Shown: positions 8,355-17,823, counted from the stretch's first letter. The stretch is 64,000 bases of DNA from Nonomuraea africana (GCF_014873535.1 NZ_JADBEF010000001.1:8556001-8620000), one strand, 5' to 3'. The notes: a model not told the origin generated them from the letters alone. Made by a program: numbers and translations.

Positions 8355-9766
8355 TCCCGCGCCTGGTGATCGCCGCGCCTGCGTCGGGCAGCGGCAAGAC
8401 GACCGTGGCGACCGGGCTCATGGCGGCGCTGCGGACGCGCGGGCTGCGGGTGTCGCCGCACAAGGTGGGCCCCGACTACATCGATCCCGGCTACCACGCG
8501 CTGGCCACCGGACGGCCTGGCCGCAACCTCGACCCGTGGCTGACCGGCGAGTCGGCGGTCGGGCCGCTGTTCCTGCACGGCGCCCGCGACGCGGACCTCG
8601 CCGTGGTCGAGGGCGTGATGGGCCTGTTCGACGGCAGGGGCGACACGGACTTCGCCTCGACCGCGCACGTCGCCAGGCTGCTGGACGCCCCTGTCGTGCT
8701 CGTGGTGGACGCGGCCCGCCAGAGCCGGTCGGTGGCGGCCGTCGTGCACGGTTTCGCCACCTTCGACCCTCGGGTGCGGGTGGGCGGCGTCATCCTCAAC
8801 CGGGTGGGCTCCGACCGGCACGAGGAGCTGTGCCGTTCGGCCCTGGACGCGGCGGGGGTACGGGTCCTGGGCGCGCTGCGGCGCGACGACGCGGTCTCCA
8901 CCCCCTCCCGCCACCTGGGGCTGATCCCCGCCGCCGAACGCGAGGCGGAGGCGGTGGCGGCGGTGGAGAGACTGGGTGAGCTGGTGGCCCGCTCGTGCGA
9001 CCTGGAGGCGCTGGTACGGCTGGCGCGAACGGCTCCCGCGCTGCTCGAACAGCCGTGGAGCCCCGGCGAGGCGCTGGCGACTCCTGCGGGGCGCATGCCC
9101 GAGGCTTCGCGGCGCAGGCCCGAGGGCAGCCGGGCGGAGACCTCCGCGGGTGCTCCGCGAGGCGGTCGCGACAGCGGGCCGGTGGTCGCGATCGCCGGAG
9201 GCGCGGCGTTCACCTTCGGGTACGCCGAGCACGCCGAGCTCCTCCAGGCGGCAGGGGCCGAGGTGGCGACCTTCGATCCGCTGCGCGACGAGGCGTTGCC
9301 GGAGGGGACGGCGGGCGTCGTGATCGGCGGCGGCTTCCCCGAGATGTACGCCGCCGACCTGGCCGCGAACGTGCCGCTCAAGCGTCAGATCGCGGCCTTC
9401 CGAGGACCGGTCGCCGCCGAGTGCGCGGGACTGCTCTACCTGTGCGAGAGCCTCGACGACCACACCATGTGCGGAAGGATCGCGGCCAAGGCGGAGATGA
9501 CGCCCAGGCTCACCCTCGGCTACCGCGACGCCGTCGCCACCCGCGACTCGCTGCTCACCCGCGCGGGCGAGCCGTACCGGGGGCACGAGTTCCACCGGAC
9601 GGCCGTGACCACGGCGGGCGAGCCGCTCTTCCGGTGGGAGGGCGGCGGAGACGGCCACGGCGACCCGCTCCTGACCGCCTCCTACCTGCACCTCCACTGG
9701 GCGGGCACGCCGAGCGCCGCTCAGCGGCTGGTGTCGTCCTCCAGGTCGCCCTCCGCCTTGAGATAG
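8348..9766 (+). CDS. cobB: cobyrinate/hydrogenobyrinate a,c-diamide synthase CobB
   Basis: ATP- and glutamine-dependent amidation of the a and c carboxylates of the corrin ring. The 472-residue protein starts at GTG 8348 inside the end of cobO. Its N-terminal half is a dethiobiotin-synthase-like ATPase with P-loop APASGSGKTT and the KVGPDYIDPGYH motif. The C-terminal half is a class I glutamine amidotransferase with nucleophile Cys near residue 359 in AAECAGLLYL. A low-complexity linker of about 60 residues (360-420 bases before the amidotransferase) joins them. Its last 46 bp overlap the convergent cobN 3' end. Final gene of the first riboswitch operon. Confidence 0.93.
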   Translation: MVVPRLVIAAPASGSGKTTVATGLMAALRTRGLRVSPHKVGPDYIDPGYHALATGRPGRNLDPWLTGESAVGPLFLHGARDADLAVVEGVMGLFDGRGDTDFASTAHVARLLDAPVVLVVDAARQSRSVAAVVHGFATFDPRVRVGGVILNRVGSDRHEELCRSALDAAGVRVLGALRRDDAVSTPSRHLGLIPAAEREAEAVAAVERLGELVARSCDLEALVRLARTAPALLEQPWSPGEALATPAGRMPEASRRRPEGSRAETSAGAPRGGRDSGPVVAIAGGAAFTFGYAEHAELLQAAGAEVATFDPLRDEALPEGTAGVVIGGGFPEMYAADLAANVPLKRQIAAFRGPVAAECAGLLYLCESLDDHTMCGRIAAKAEMTPRLTLGYRDAVATRDSLLTRAGEPYRGHEFHRTAVTTAGEPLFRWEGGGDGHGDPLLTASYLHLHWAGTPSAAQRLVSSSRSPSALR

Positions 9767-12700
9767 GCCTCCTGCAGGTCGCGCAGCACGTCGGGGTCCG
9801 GGTGCGCCCACATCCCGCGCTCGGCCGCCTCCAGCAGGCGCTCGGCGATCCCGTGCAGCGCCCACGGGTTCGACCGCTCCATGAACTCCCTGTTCTCGGG
9901 GTCGAGCACGTACGCCTGGGTGAGCTTGTCGTACATCCAGTCGGCGATGACACCGGTGGTCGCGTCGTAGCCGAACAGGTAGTCGACGGTCGCGGCCAGC
10001 TCGAAGGCGCCCTTGTAGCCGTGGCGGCGCATCGCGGCCAGCCAGTTCGGGTTCACCACCCGCGCCCTGAAGATCCGCGAGGTCTCCTCCGAGAGCGTGC
10101 GCGTCCGCACGGCGTCGGGGCGGGTGCTGTCACCGACGTAGGCCGCGGGCGCGCGTCCGGTCAGCGCCCGTACGGTGGCCACCATCCCGCCGTGGTACTG
10201 GAAGTAGTCGTCGGAGTCGGCGATGTCGTGCTCGCGGGTGTCGATGTTCTTCGCGGCGACCGCGATACGGCGGTAGGCGCTCTCCATGTCCTGGCGGGCG
10301 GGCACGCCGTCCAGGTCGCGGCCGTAGGCGAAGCCGCCCCACACCGCGTACACCTCGGCCAGGTCGGCGTCGTCGCGCCAGTTGCGGCTGTCGATGAGGG
10401 GGAGCAGGCCCGCGCCGTACGCGCCGGGGCGCGAGCCGAAGACGCGCATCGTGGCCCTGCGCTCGTCGCCGTGCCCGGCCAGGTCGGCGGTCACGTGGGC
10501 GCGGACGTGGTTGTCCTCGTCCGGCTCCTCCAGGGCGGCCACCATGCGCACCGCGTCGTCCAGCAGGGCCACCACGTGCGGGAAGGCGTCGCGGAAGAAG
10601 CCGCTGATGCGGACCGTCACGTCGATGCGCGGGCGGCCGAGCTCCTCCAGCGGCACGGGCTCCAGCCGGGTGACCCGCCTCGACGCCTCGTCCCAGACCG
10701 GGCGCACACCGAGCAGCGCGAGGACCTCGGCCACGTCGTCGCCCGCCGTGCGCATCGCGCTGGTGCCCCAGACCGACAATCCCACCGAGGTGGGCCACTC
10801 GCCCGTCTCTGCGCGGTAGCGGGCCAGCAGCGACTCGGCCATCGCCTGGCCCGTCTCCCAGGCGAGCCTGCTCGGCACCGCCCTCGGGTCGACCGAGTAG
10901 AAGTTCCTGCCGGTCGGGAGGACGTTGATCAGGCCGCGCAGGGGGGAGCCGCTCGGTCCCGCGGGGACGTAGCCGCCGTCGAGCGCGTGCAGGAGGTGGT
11001 CGATCTCGTCGGTCGTCCTGGCGAGCCTGGGGACGACCTCGGTGGCGGCGAACTCCAGGATCCGCGTCACCATCTCCCACCCGGCCCCCGGCTCCCCGTC
11101 GAGGGCGGGGTCACGTTCGGAGAGGTCAGCCGGCTCTGTCGTACCGAGGACCGATTCGGTCACCTCGGCGGCCGCGGCGGGGTCCCAGCCCCTGGCCTCC
11201 ATGCCCTCGACCAGTGCCCTGGCCGTCCCCTCCGCGGCGTCCACGTCCGCCAGGCCCGCGGTGCCGTCCTCGGCCAGGCCCAGCGCCTCCCTGAGCCCCG
11301 GCAGCGTCTGCGCGCCCGCCCACATCTGGCGGGCGCGCAGCATCGCCAGCACCAGGTCCACCCGCACCGGACCCGCGGGCGCGGACCCCAGCACGTGCAG
11401 GCCGTCGCGGATCTGCGCGTCCTTCACCTCGCACAGCCAGCCGTCCACGTGCAGCAGGAAGTCGTCGAACTCCGCGTCGTGCGGCCGATCGGCCAGCCCG
11501 AGATCGTGGTCGAGCCTGGCGGCCTGGATCAGCGTCCAGATCTGTGCCCTGATCGCGGGCAGCTTCGCGGGGTCCATCGCCGCGATCGAGGCGTGCTCGT
11601 CGAGGAGCTGCTCCAGCCTGGCGATGTCCCCGTACGTCTCCGCGCGGGCCATCGGCGGCACCATGTGGTCCACCAGGACGGCGTGCGCCCTGCGCTTGGC
11701 CTGCGTCCCCTCGCCCGGGTCGTTCACCAGGAACGGGTAGACCAGCGGCAGATCGCCCAGCGCCGCGTCGGGACCGCACGCGGCCGACAGCCCCGCCGAC
11801 TTGCCAGGCAGCCACTCCAGGTTCCCGTGCTTGCCGACGTGCACCATCGCGTGCGCGCCGAACTCCGCCGACAGCCACCGGTAGGCGGCCAGGTAGTGGT
11901 GGCTGGGCGGCAGGTCGGGGTCATGGTAGATCGCGATCGGGTTCTCGCCGAAGCCGCGCGGCGGCTGCACCATCACCACGACGTTGCCCGCCCTGAGCGC
12001 GGCCAGCACGATGTCGCCCTCGTGCGTGAACAGCTCGCCGGGCGGCGGGCCCCAGTGCCGCTCCATCGCCTCGCGCAGTTCCTCGGGGAGCGTGCCGTAC
12101 CACTCCAGGTAGGTGGCGGACGGGATGCGCACCGGGTTGGCGGCCAGCTGCTCCTCCGTCAGCCACTCCTGGTCCTGCCCGCCCGCCGCGATGAGCGCGT
12201 GGATCAGCGCGTCGCCGTCCTGGTCGGCCACGCCGGGCAGGCCCTCGCCCAGGTCGTAGCCCGCCTCCGCCAGCCTGGCCAGCAGCTTCACGGTGCTCGC
12301 GGGGGTGTCGAGGCCGACCGCGTTGCCGATCCTCGCGTGCTTGGTCGGGTAGGCCGACAGCATCACCACGAGCTTCTTGCTCGCGTTCGGGACGTGCCTG
12401 AGTTTCGCATGCCGTACGGCGATGCCCGCCACGCGGGCCGTGCGCTCGGGATCGGCCGCGTAGACGGTCAGGCCGTCCTCGTCCACCTCCTTGAACGAGA
12501 ACGGCACCGTGATGATCCGCCCGTCGAACTCGGGGATCGCCACCTGCGAGGCCGCGTCCAGCGGGGACAGGCCGTCGTCGTTCTCCTCCCACGCCTGCCT
12601 GCTCGTGGTCAGGCAGAGGCCCTGCAGGATGGGGATGTCGAGGTCGGCCAGCGCGCCGACGTCCCACGCGGCGTCGTCGCCACCGGCTCCCGCGGTCGCC

Positions 12701-13413
12701 GGCCTGCTGCCCCCGGCGGCCAGGACGGTCACCACCAGCGCGTCGGCCTGCCCCAGCACGGAGAGCAGTTCGGGCTCGGCCGTACGCAACGAGGAACAGA
12801 AGACGGGCAGCGCGCGCCCGCCCGCCTCCTCGATCGCCTCGCAGAGAGTGCGGACGAACGCGGTGTTTCCCGCCAGATGATGCGCCCGGTAGTAGAGCAC
12901 CCCCACCACGGGCCGCCCGTCGCCGGCCGCCGGCCCTTCGCCGAGCAGTCCCCAGGTGGGGGTCGGCTCGGGGGCGGCGAACCCGTGCCCGGTCAGCAGC
13001 ACCGTGTCCGACAGGAAGGCGTGCAGCTCGGCCAGGTTGCCGGGGCCGCCGTGGGCGAGGTAGGCGTGCGCCTCGGCACACGTGCCGCCGCTGACGGTGG
13101 ACAGCTCCATCAGTTCGGCGTCAGGCGCCTGCTCCCCGCCCAGCACCACCACCGGCCTGGGACCCGCGAGCAGCCGGTCGAGGCCCTCCTCCCACGCCCT
13201 GCGCCCGCCGAGCAGCCGCACCACCACCAGGTCGACGCCTTCGACCAGCGCGGGCAGCTCCTCGGGGGTCAGCCGTGCGGGGTTCCCCAGCCGGTACGCG
13301 GCGCCACTCGCCCTGGCGCTCAGCAGGTCGGTGTCGGAGGTGGAGAGCAACAGCACCACCGTCTGGGCACCAGAGGTCGCCTGTGACGGGGTTTCGGGGG
13401 TCGCCTCGGGCAC
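9721..13413 (-). CDS. cobN: cobaltochelatase subunit CobN
   Basis: Large porphyrinoid-binding subunit (1230 residues) of the aerobic cobaltochelatase, inserting Co2+ into hydrogenobyrinic acid a,c-diamide with the AAA+/VWA subunit at 5657-7750. It starts at GTG 13413 behind GGGAGGAG. Family landmarks include PPRGFGENPIAIYHDPDLPP and the HVGKHGNLEWLPGK motif (near residues 520-535), typical of CobN/BchH proteins. Length matches the family. It is transcribed alone on the minus strand behind its own B12 riboswitch, so cobalt insertion is regulated separately from, but in parallel with, the cbtBA operon. Confidence 0.95.
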   Translation of the reverse strand: MPEATPETPSQATSGAQTVVLLLSTSDTDLLSARASGAAYRLGNPARLTPEELPALVEGVDLVVVRLLGGRRAWEEGLDRLLAGPRPVVVLGGEQAPDAELMELSTVSGGTCAEAHAYLAHGGPGNLAELHAFLSDTVLLTGHGFAAPEPTPTWGLLGEGPAAGDGRPVVGVLYYRAHHLAGNTAFVRTLCEAIEEAGGRALPVFCSSLRTAEPELLSVLGQADALVVTVLAAGGSRPATAGAGGDDAAWDVGALADLDIPILQGLCLTTSRQAWEENDDGLSPLDAASQVAIPEFDGRIITVPFSFKEVDEDGLTVYAADPERTARVAGIAVRHAKLRHVPNASKKLVVMLSAYPTKHARIGNAVGLDTPASTVKLLARLAEAGYDLGEGLPGVADQDGDALIHALIAAGGQDQEWLTEEQLAANPVRIPSATYLEWYGTLPEELREAMERHWGPPPGELFTHEGDIVLAALRAGNVVVMVQPPRGFGENPIAIYHDPDLPPSHHYLAAYRWLSAEFGAHAMVHVGKHGNLEWLPGKSAGLSAACGPDAALGDLPLVYPFLVNDPGEGTQAKRRAHAVLVDHMVPPMARAETYGDIARLEQLLDEHASIAAMDPAKLPAIRAQIWTLIQAARLDHDLGLADRPHDAEFDDFLLHVDGWLCEVKDAQIRDGLHVLGSAPAGPVRVDLVLAMLRARQMWAGAQTLPGLREALGLAEDGTAGLADVDAAEGTARALVEGMEARGWDPAAAAEVTESVLGTTEPADLSERDPALDGEPGAGWEMVTRILEFAATEVVPRLARTTDEIDHLLHALDGGYVPAGPSGSPLRGLINVLPTGRNFYSVDPRAVPSRLAWETGQAMAESLLARYRAETGEWPTSVGLSVWGTSAMRTAGDDVAEVLALLGVRPVWDEASRRVTRLEPVPLEELGRPRIDVTVRISGFFRDAFPHVVALLDDAVRMVAALEEPDEDNHVRAHVTADLAGHGDERRATMRVFGSRPGAYGAGLLPLIDSRNWRDDADLAEVYAVWGGFAYGRDLDGVPARQDMESAYRRIAVAAKNIDTREHDIADSDDYFQYHGGMVATVRALTGRAPAAYVGDSTRPDAVRTRTLSEETSRIFRARVVNPNWLAAMRRHGYKGAFELAATVDYLFGYDATTGVIADWMYDKLTQAYVLDPENREFMERSNPWALHGIAERLLEAAERGMWAHPDPDVLRDLQEAYLKAEGDLEDDTSR

Positions 13414-13454
13414 GGCGGAACTCCTCCCTCGGGGTCCTCGCCCCGGTCGCGGGT

Positions 13455-13608
13455 GTCACGAGAGCGGGAGTCTCCTGGCTTCCGGATCGACGCTCACCCC
13501 GGCCTTCCCGTCCGTTGCCGGACAGTGGCCTGTGGTGGGGTTCGCTCCCCGGTTACAGTGGCGGGACCGCGCCGGCATCACACCGGCTTCCTCCGTTCGC
13601 CCTCGTCT
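13455..13608 (-). ncRNA. cobalamin (B12) riboswitch upstream of cobN
   Basis: Reading the minus strand, the conserved elements appear in order: GGAAGCCGGTGTGATGCCGG, then CGGTCCCGCCACTGTAACCG, a GGGG/CCCC stem, and the B12 box GGAAGCCAGGAGACT near 13485-13470. The match to the cobalamin class consensus is better than in the cbtB leader. A CGGGGCGAGGACCCCG hairpin immediately precedes the GGGAGGAG ribosome-binding site of cobN and may be part of the expression platform. Confidence 0.93.
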
Positions 13609-13637
13609 GCGATCAGCCTAGAGGGTTTTGAACGGGT

Positions 13638-13643
13638 TACCAT
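13638..13643 (+). promoter_or_regulatory. -10 element of cobG (leaderless start)
   Basis: TACCAT ends 7 nt before the GTG of cobG, the spacing expected if transcription starts at the start codon. No Shine-Dalgarno sequence is present. A clear -35 is not seen. The divergent cobN -10 (TAGGCT on the minus strand, 13620-13615) is 18 bp away, so the two promoters overlap. Confidence 0.4.
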
Positions 13644-13650
13644 CCTCCCC

Positions 13651-14913
13651 GTGGACATAGCCGACTTTTACGGACATGTGCGCCCTGACGCCTGTCCGGG
13701 GGCGCTACAGGTCCACACCGCCGCAGACGGCGCCCTCGCCCGCATCCGCATCCCGGGCGGCGCGCTGTCCGCGACCCAGCTGCGAGAGGTGGCCGCCTGC
13801 TCCGCCGAGCTGGGCTCGGGCGTCATCGAACTGACCTCCCGCGCCAACGTCCAGCTCAGAGGCCTCCCCTCCACCCCCGCTCCATCGGCAACGGAAGCGG
13901 GGGCGTTCCCCGCTCGGATCGCCGCAGTGGGGCTGCTGCCGTCGGAGACGCACGAGCGGGTGCGCAACATCCTCGCCTCGCCGCTCGCCGGGCGGGTGGA
14001 CTCGTCTCTGATGGACGTGCGTCCGCTGGTCACCGCCTTGGACCGGGGGTTGTGCGCGAGTTCGGAGCTGGCCGGGCTGTCGGGCCGGTTCCTCTTCGCG
14101 CTGGACGACGGCACGGGCGACGTGCTCTCCATCGGCGCCGACGTGACCTTCCTGGCCACCTCGCCCTCCGACGGCCTCCTCCACCTCGGCGGGGCGACGG
14201 CCGGAATCCCGGTGCTCGTGGACGAGGTGGTCCCGTCAATGCTCGCGGCCGCCTCGGCCTTCCTCGAGCTGTCCGGTGGCACGGCCTGGCGCGTCAGTGA
14301 CCTTCCCGACGGCCCCGCCCTGCTCGCTTCCCGCCTGCTCCACGGTGGGCCGGCTGCATCGAAGGACGAGGGCGTGTCATCGGGCCGTCCCTCCCGAGAG
14401 ATCGCGGGCCCATGGGTGCCGGACGCGAGGGTGGTCCCGCAGCGGGACGGGCGGGTCGCCTTGGAGGTGGTGGTCCCGCTGGGACGGCTCTCCGCGGACC
14501 AGGCCGTGGCGCTCGCCGACGTGGCCGGTGAGGTGCGGATCACGCCCTGGCGGACGGCCGTCCTTCCCGACCTCCGTCCCGAGGACGTCGGGCGGGTCGC
14601 CGACGAGCTCACCCGGATGGGACTGGTCACCGGGTCCGGCACTGCCTGGGCGGGGCTCAGCGCCTGTACCGGGCGTCCGGGGTGCGCCAAGTCGCTCGCC
14701 GACGTCCAAGGCGATGCCAGGCGATGGGCGGCGGGCACCGGAGAGCTGTCCACGCCCGCTGTCCCCGACGGTGTCCTCGTGCACTGGGCCGGGTGCGAGC
14801 GGCGGTGCGGGCGTCCGAAGGGGGAGGTCGTCGACGTGGTCGCCACCCCGACCGGCTACCGGGTCGGCCATGGCAGGAAGACAGAGAAGACAGAGACCAG
14901 AGGGGACATGTGA
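13651..14913 (+). CDS. cobG: precorrin-3B synthase CobG
   Basis: Oxygen-dependent monooxygenase that hydroxylates C20 and forms the lactone on precorrin-3A, the step that defines the aerobic B12 route. The 420-residue protein has the two-repeat nitrite/sulfite-reductase-like fold. The N-terminal part contains LTSRANVQLRGL. The C-terminal part carries the cluster ligands in SACTGRPGCAKS and GCERRCGRP, matching the paired Cys motifs that hold the 4Fe-4S centre. GTG 13651 is chosen because it begins the conserved domain and has a -10 element 7 nt upstream; no RBS is seen. cobH overlaps its stop. Confidence 0.88.
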   Translation: MDIADFYGHVRPDACPGALQVHTAADGALARIRIPGGALSATQLREVAACSAELGSGVIELTSRANVQLRGLPSTPAPSATEAGAFPARIAAVGLLPSETHERVRNILASPLAGRVDSSLMDVRPLVTALDRGLCASSELAGLSGRFLFALDDGTGDVLSIGADVTFLATSPSDGLLHLGGATAGIPVLVDEVVPSMLAAASAFLELSGGTAWRVSDLPDGPALLASRLLHGGPAASKDEGVSSGRPSREIAGPWVPDARVVPQRDGRVALEVVVPLGRLSADQAVALADVAGEVRITPWRTAVLPDLRPEDVGRVADELTRMGLVTGSGTAWAGLSACTGRPGCAKSLADVQGDARRWAAGTGELSTPAVPDGVLVHWAGCERRCGRPKGEVVDVVATPTGYRVGHGRKTEKTETRGDM

Positions 14914-15530
14914 GCGACTACATCCGTGACGGCGCCGAGATCTACCGGCGTTCGTTCGCCACCATCCGTGCGGAGTCCGATCTGAGCGGTCTGCCGCAGG
15001 ACGTCGCGCAGGTGGCCGTTCGCATGATCCACGCCTGCGGCATGACCGACCTGGTGGCCGATCTCGGCTACTCGGGGAAGGTCGTCGCCGACGCCAGGCG
15101 GGCGCTGCTGGACGGCGCGCCCATCCTCTGCGACGCGATGATGGTCGCCTCGGGCGTGACCAGGAGCCGCCTGCCGCGCGACAACGAGGTGGTCTGCGCG
15201 CTCGGCGACCCGAGGGTCCCCGCGCTGGCGGAGAGCATGGGGACCACGCGCAGCGCGGCGGCGCTGGAGCTGTGGCGCGACAGGATCGACGGCGCGGTGG
15301 TCGCGGTGGGCAACGCGCCGACGGCCCTGTTCAGGCTGCTCGAACTGGTCGAGGAGGGTGTGGGAAGGCCCGCGGCGGTGCTCGGCATCCCCGTGGGCTT
15401 CATCGGCGCGGCCGAGTCCAAGCAGGCCCTGGCGAGCAGCGGCCTGGAGTATCTGGTGGTGCACGGCCGCAGGGGCGGCAGTGCGATGGCGGCGGCCGCG
15501 GTCAACGCGATCGCCAGTGAGCGAGAATGA
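14910..15530 (+). CDS. cobH: precorrin-8X methylmutase CobH
   Basis: Moves the C11 methyl group to C12, converting precorrin-8X to hydrogenobyrinic acid. 206 residues from GTG 14910, which overlaps the cobG stop and has AGAGGGG upstream. It has the family start SDYIRDGAEIYRRSF, the catalytic-His region RMIHACGM, GNAPTALF and the substrate-binding VGFIGAAESK. Length is standard. Middle gene of the coupled cobG-cobH-cobIJ operon; its stop overlaps the next ATG (ATGA). Confidence 0.95.
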   Translation: MSDYIRDGAEIYRRSFATIRAESDLSGLPQDVAQVAVRMIHACGMTDLVADLGYSGKVVADARRALLDGAPILCDAMMVASGVTRSRLPRDNEVVCALGDPRVPALAESMGTTRSAAALELWRDRIDGAVVAVGNAPTALFRLLELVEEGVGRPAAVLGIPVGFIGAAESKQALASSGLEYLVVHGRRGGSAMAAAAVNAIASERE

Positions 15531-17017
15531 ACATGGTGGCGGGACGGCTGTACGGCGTGGGCCTGGGTCCTGGCGATCCCGAGCTGGTGACGGTGAAGGC
15601 GGCCAGGCTGATCGGCCAGGCCGACGTGATCGCCTATCACAGCGCCAGGCACGGCAGGAGCATCGCGCGGTCGATCGCGCTGCCGTACATGCGGGAGGGT
15701 CAGGCCGAGGAACTGCTGAAGTATCCGCTGACCACGGAGACCACCGACCACCCCGGCGGCTACCAGGGCGCGCTCGACGACTTCTACGCCGAGTGCGCCG
15801 ACCGGCTGGCGGCGCACCTCGACGCGGGCAGGGACGTGGTGGTGCTGTGCGAGGGTGACCCGCTCTTCTACGGCTCCTACATGCACATGCACAAGCGGCT
15901 GGCGCACCGCTACGAGACCGAGGTGGTGCCGGGGGTCACGTCGGTGGCGGGGGCGGCCGCGGTGCTGGGGCGTCCGCTGGTGGAGCACGAGGAGACGCTG
16001 ACCGTACTGCCCGGCACGCTTCCGGCGGAGGTCATCACCGAGAAGCTGAGGAACGCGGACTCGGTGGCGGTGCTCAAGCTGGGGCGGACCTTCGAGAAGG
16101 TCAGGGACGCGCTGGCGGAGGCCGGGCGTCTCGACGAGGCCTGGTACGTCGAGCGCGCCACCACGGCCAGCCAGCGGATCGAGCGGCTCAAGGACGTGGA
16201 CCCGGCCGGCGTGCCCTACTTCTCCCTGGCGCTGCTCCCCAGCGGTAGCCGCCGCGACGAACCGCGGGAGCCGCAGGGAGAGAGCACGTGGGAAGGGGTG
16301 GCGGTGGTCGGGCTCGGGCCCGCCGGCGAGCAGTGGCTCACCCCCGAGGCCCGGCAGGTGCTGGCCGAGGCGACCGATCTGGTCGGTTACGGCCCCTACG
16401 TGGACAGGGTGCCGCGGCGGCCGGGTCAGCTGCGCCACCGTACCGACAACAGGGTCGAGGCGGAGCGCGCGGCGCACGCCCTGTCGCTCGCCGGCGAAGG
16501 CCGCAGGGTGGCCGTCGTCTCCTCGGGCGACCCCGGCGTGTTCGCGATGGCGAGCGCCGTGCTGGAGGCGGCCGAGGACTTCCCCGGCGTCCCGGTGCGG
16601 ATCGTCCCCGGGCTGACGGCCGCGCACGCCGTGGCGAGCAGGGCGGGCGCGCCGCTCGGTCACGACTACTGCGTCATCTCCCTGTCGGACCTGCTCAAGC
16701 CGTGGGAGGTGGTGGCCGACCGGCTGAGGGCCGCCGCGAAGGTGGACCTGGTGCTGGCGATCTACAACCCGGCCTCGCGCAGCCGTACCTGGCAGGTGGG
16801 CGCCGCCCGCGACCTGCTCCTGGAGCACCGCGACGCGGGCACTCCCGTGGTGATCGGCCGCGACGTCGGCGGCCCGCAGGAGACGATCACCGTCACCACG
16901 CTCGGCGAGCTGGACCCCGCGCAGGTGGACATGCGCTGCCTGCTCATCATCGGCTCCTCCACCACCCGCGCGACGGACGGCGGCACCGTCTACACCCCGC
17001 GTCGCTACCCGGCGTGA
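15527..17017 (+). CDS. cobIJ: fused precorrin-2 C20-methyltransferase / precorrin-3B C17-methyltransferase
   Basis: Two SAM-dependent tetrapyrrole methylases in one 496-residue chain. Residues 1-240 are CobI (LYGVGLGPGDPELVTVKA, CEGDPLFYGS), which methylates C20. Residues about 255-496 are CobJ (VVGLGPAGEQWLTPEA, SSGDPGVFAMAS, IYNPASRSRTWQ), which methylates C17 with ring contraction. The fused form is common in actinobacteria. The start is ATG 15527, overlapping the cobH stop; ATG 15533 is an alternative. The last codons form the first unit of a three-copy 33-bp tandem repeat. Confidence 0.93.
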   Translation: MNMVAGRLYGVGLGPGDPELVTVKAARLIGQADVIAYHSARHGRSIARSIALPYMREGQAEELLKYPLTTETTDHPGGYQGALDDFYAECADRLAAHLDAGRDVVVLCEGDPLFYGSYMHMHKRLAHRYETEVVPGVTSVAGAAAVLGRPLVEHEETLTVLPGTLPAEVITEKLRNADSVAVLKLGRTFEKVRDALAEAGRLDEAWYVERATTASQRIERLKDVDPAGVPYFSLALLPSGSRRDEPREPQGESTWEGVAVVGLGPAGEQWLTPEARQVLAEATDLVGYGPYVDRVPRRPGQLRHRTDNRVEAERAAHALSLAGEGRRVAVVSSGDPGVFAMASAVLEAAEDFPGVPVRIVPGLTAAHAVASRAGAPLGHDYCVISLSDLLKPWEVVADRLRAAAKVDLVLAIYNPASRSRTWQVGAARDLLLEHRDAGTPVVIGRDVGGPQETITVTTLGELDPAQVDMRCLLIIGSSTTRATDGGTVYTPRRYPA

Positions 17018-17097
17018 ACCCCCGAGATCCCGAGATGCCACCCGGCGTGAAGCCCAGGAACCCCGAGGCGCCACCCGGCGTGAACTCCAGGAACCCG
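17007..17097 (+). repeat. three-copy 33-bp tandem repeat at the cobIJ/cobK junction
   Basis: ACCCGGCGTGAA recurs at 17007, 17040 and 17073, exactly 33 bp apart, with related sequence between. The first copy holds the last codons and stop of cobIJ; the other two repeat that tail, including in-frame TGA. The array fills the whole gap to the convergent cobK stop at 17098. Probably a slippage duplication of the gene end. Confidence 0.85.
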
Positions 17098-17823
17098 CTA
17101 CACCGCGTGGACCCACGCCGCGGCGGCGGCCACGGACTCCACGGCCACCGGGCCCTCGGGGAGCGGTGGTCTGCGGACCACGATCACCGGCAGTCCCGCC
17201 TCCTCGAAGGCGTCGAGCTTGGCGACGGTCAGCGAGCCGCCGCTGTCCTTGGTGACCAGCACGTCGAGCCCGTGCGCGCGGATCAGCTCCCCCTCACCCT
17301 CGACCGTGTACGGCCCGCGCGCCAGAAGTATCCGGAAATTTCCGGGAATGGGGGGCTCTGGCGGATCGACCGACCTCGCCAGGAACCACAGGTCGGTCAG
17401 CCCGGCGAACACCGGCATGCTCCGCCGTCCCGTCGTGAGGAACACCCTGCTCCCCACCGAGGGCAGCACCCGCGCGGCCGCCTCCAGCGAGCCGACCAGC
17501 CGCCACCCCGGCCTGGGCGGCCATCCGGGCCGCCGCAGCACCAGCAAGGGCGTCCCGGTGGTACGGCAGGCTTCCACCGCCGAGGCGGTCATGCGGGCCG
17601 CGAAGGGATGCGTGGCGTCCACCACTGCGTCGATCCGCTCGGCGGACAGCCACGCCGCCAGACCGGAAGCCCCGCCGAACCCGCCCACGTGGACCTCGCC
17701 CACCGGCAGCCGGGGATCGCGCACCCGTCCCGCCAGCGACGACACCACGTGGACCCGTCCGGAGAGCTCGGCCGCCAGCGCCCGCGCCTCGGCCGTGCCA
17801 CCCAGGATCAGAACCCGCCGCAC
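17098..17823 (-). CDS. cobK: precorrin-6A reductase CobK
   Basis: NAD(P)H-dependent reduction of precorrin-6A to precorrin-6B. 241 residues from GTG 17823, chosen because GGAGG lies just upstream and the nucleotide-binding VLILGGTAEARALA begins there. It also shows VDATHPFAARMTASA and VTKDSGGSLTVAKLDA, both typical of CobK/CbiJ. It converges on cobIJ and is divergent from cbiD with only 20 bp between the two start codons, so the two must share or overlap promoter sequences. Confidence 0.93.
   Translation of the reverse strand: MRRVLILGGTAEARALAAELSGRVHVVSSLAGRVRDPRLPVGEVHVGGFGGASGLAAWLSAERIDAVVDATHPFAARMTASAVEACRTTGTPLLVLRRPGWPPRPGWRLVGSLEAAARVLPSVGSRVFLTTGRRSMPVFAGLTDLWFLARSVDPPEPPIPGNFRILLARGPYTVEGEGELIRAHGLDVLVTKDSGGSLTVAKLDAFEEAGLPVIVVRRPPLPEGPVAVESVAAAAAWVHAV

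Noticed and set aside
8995..13386. 1463-codon plus-strand open frame opposite cobN
   Set aside because: Antisense shadow caused by GC-rich third positions; no domain, while cobN on the other strand is complete and riboswitch-led.
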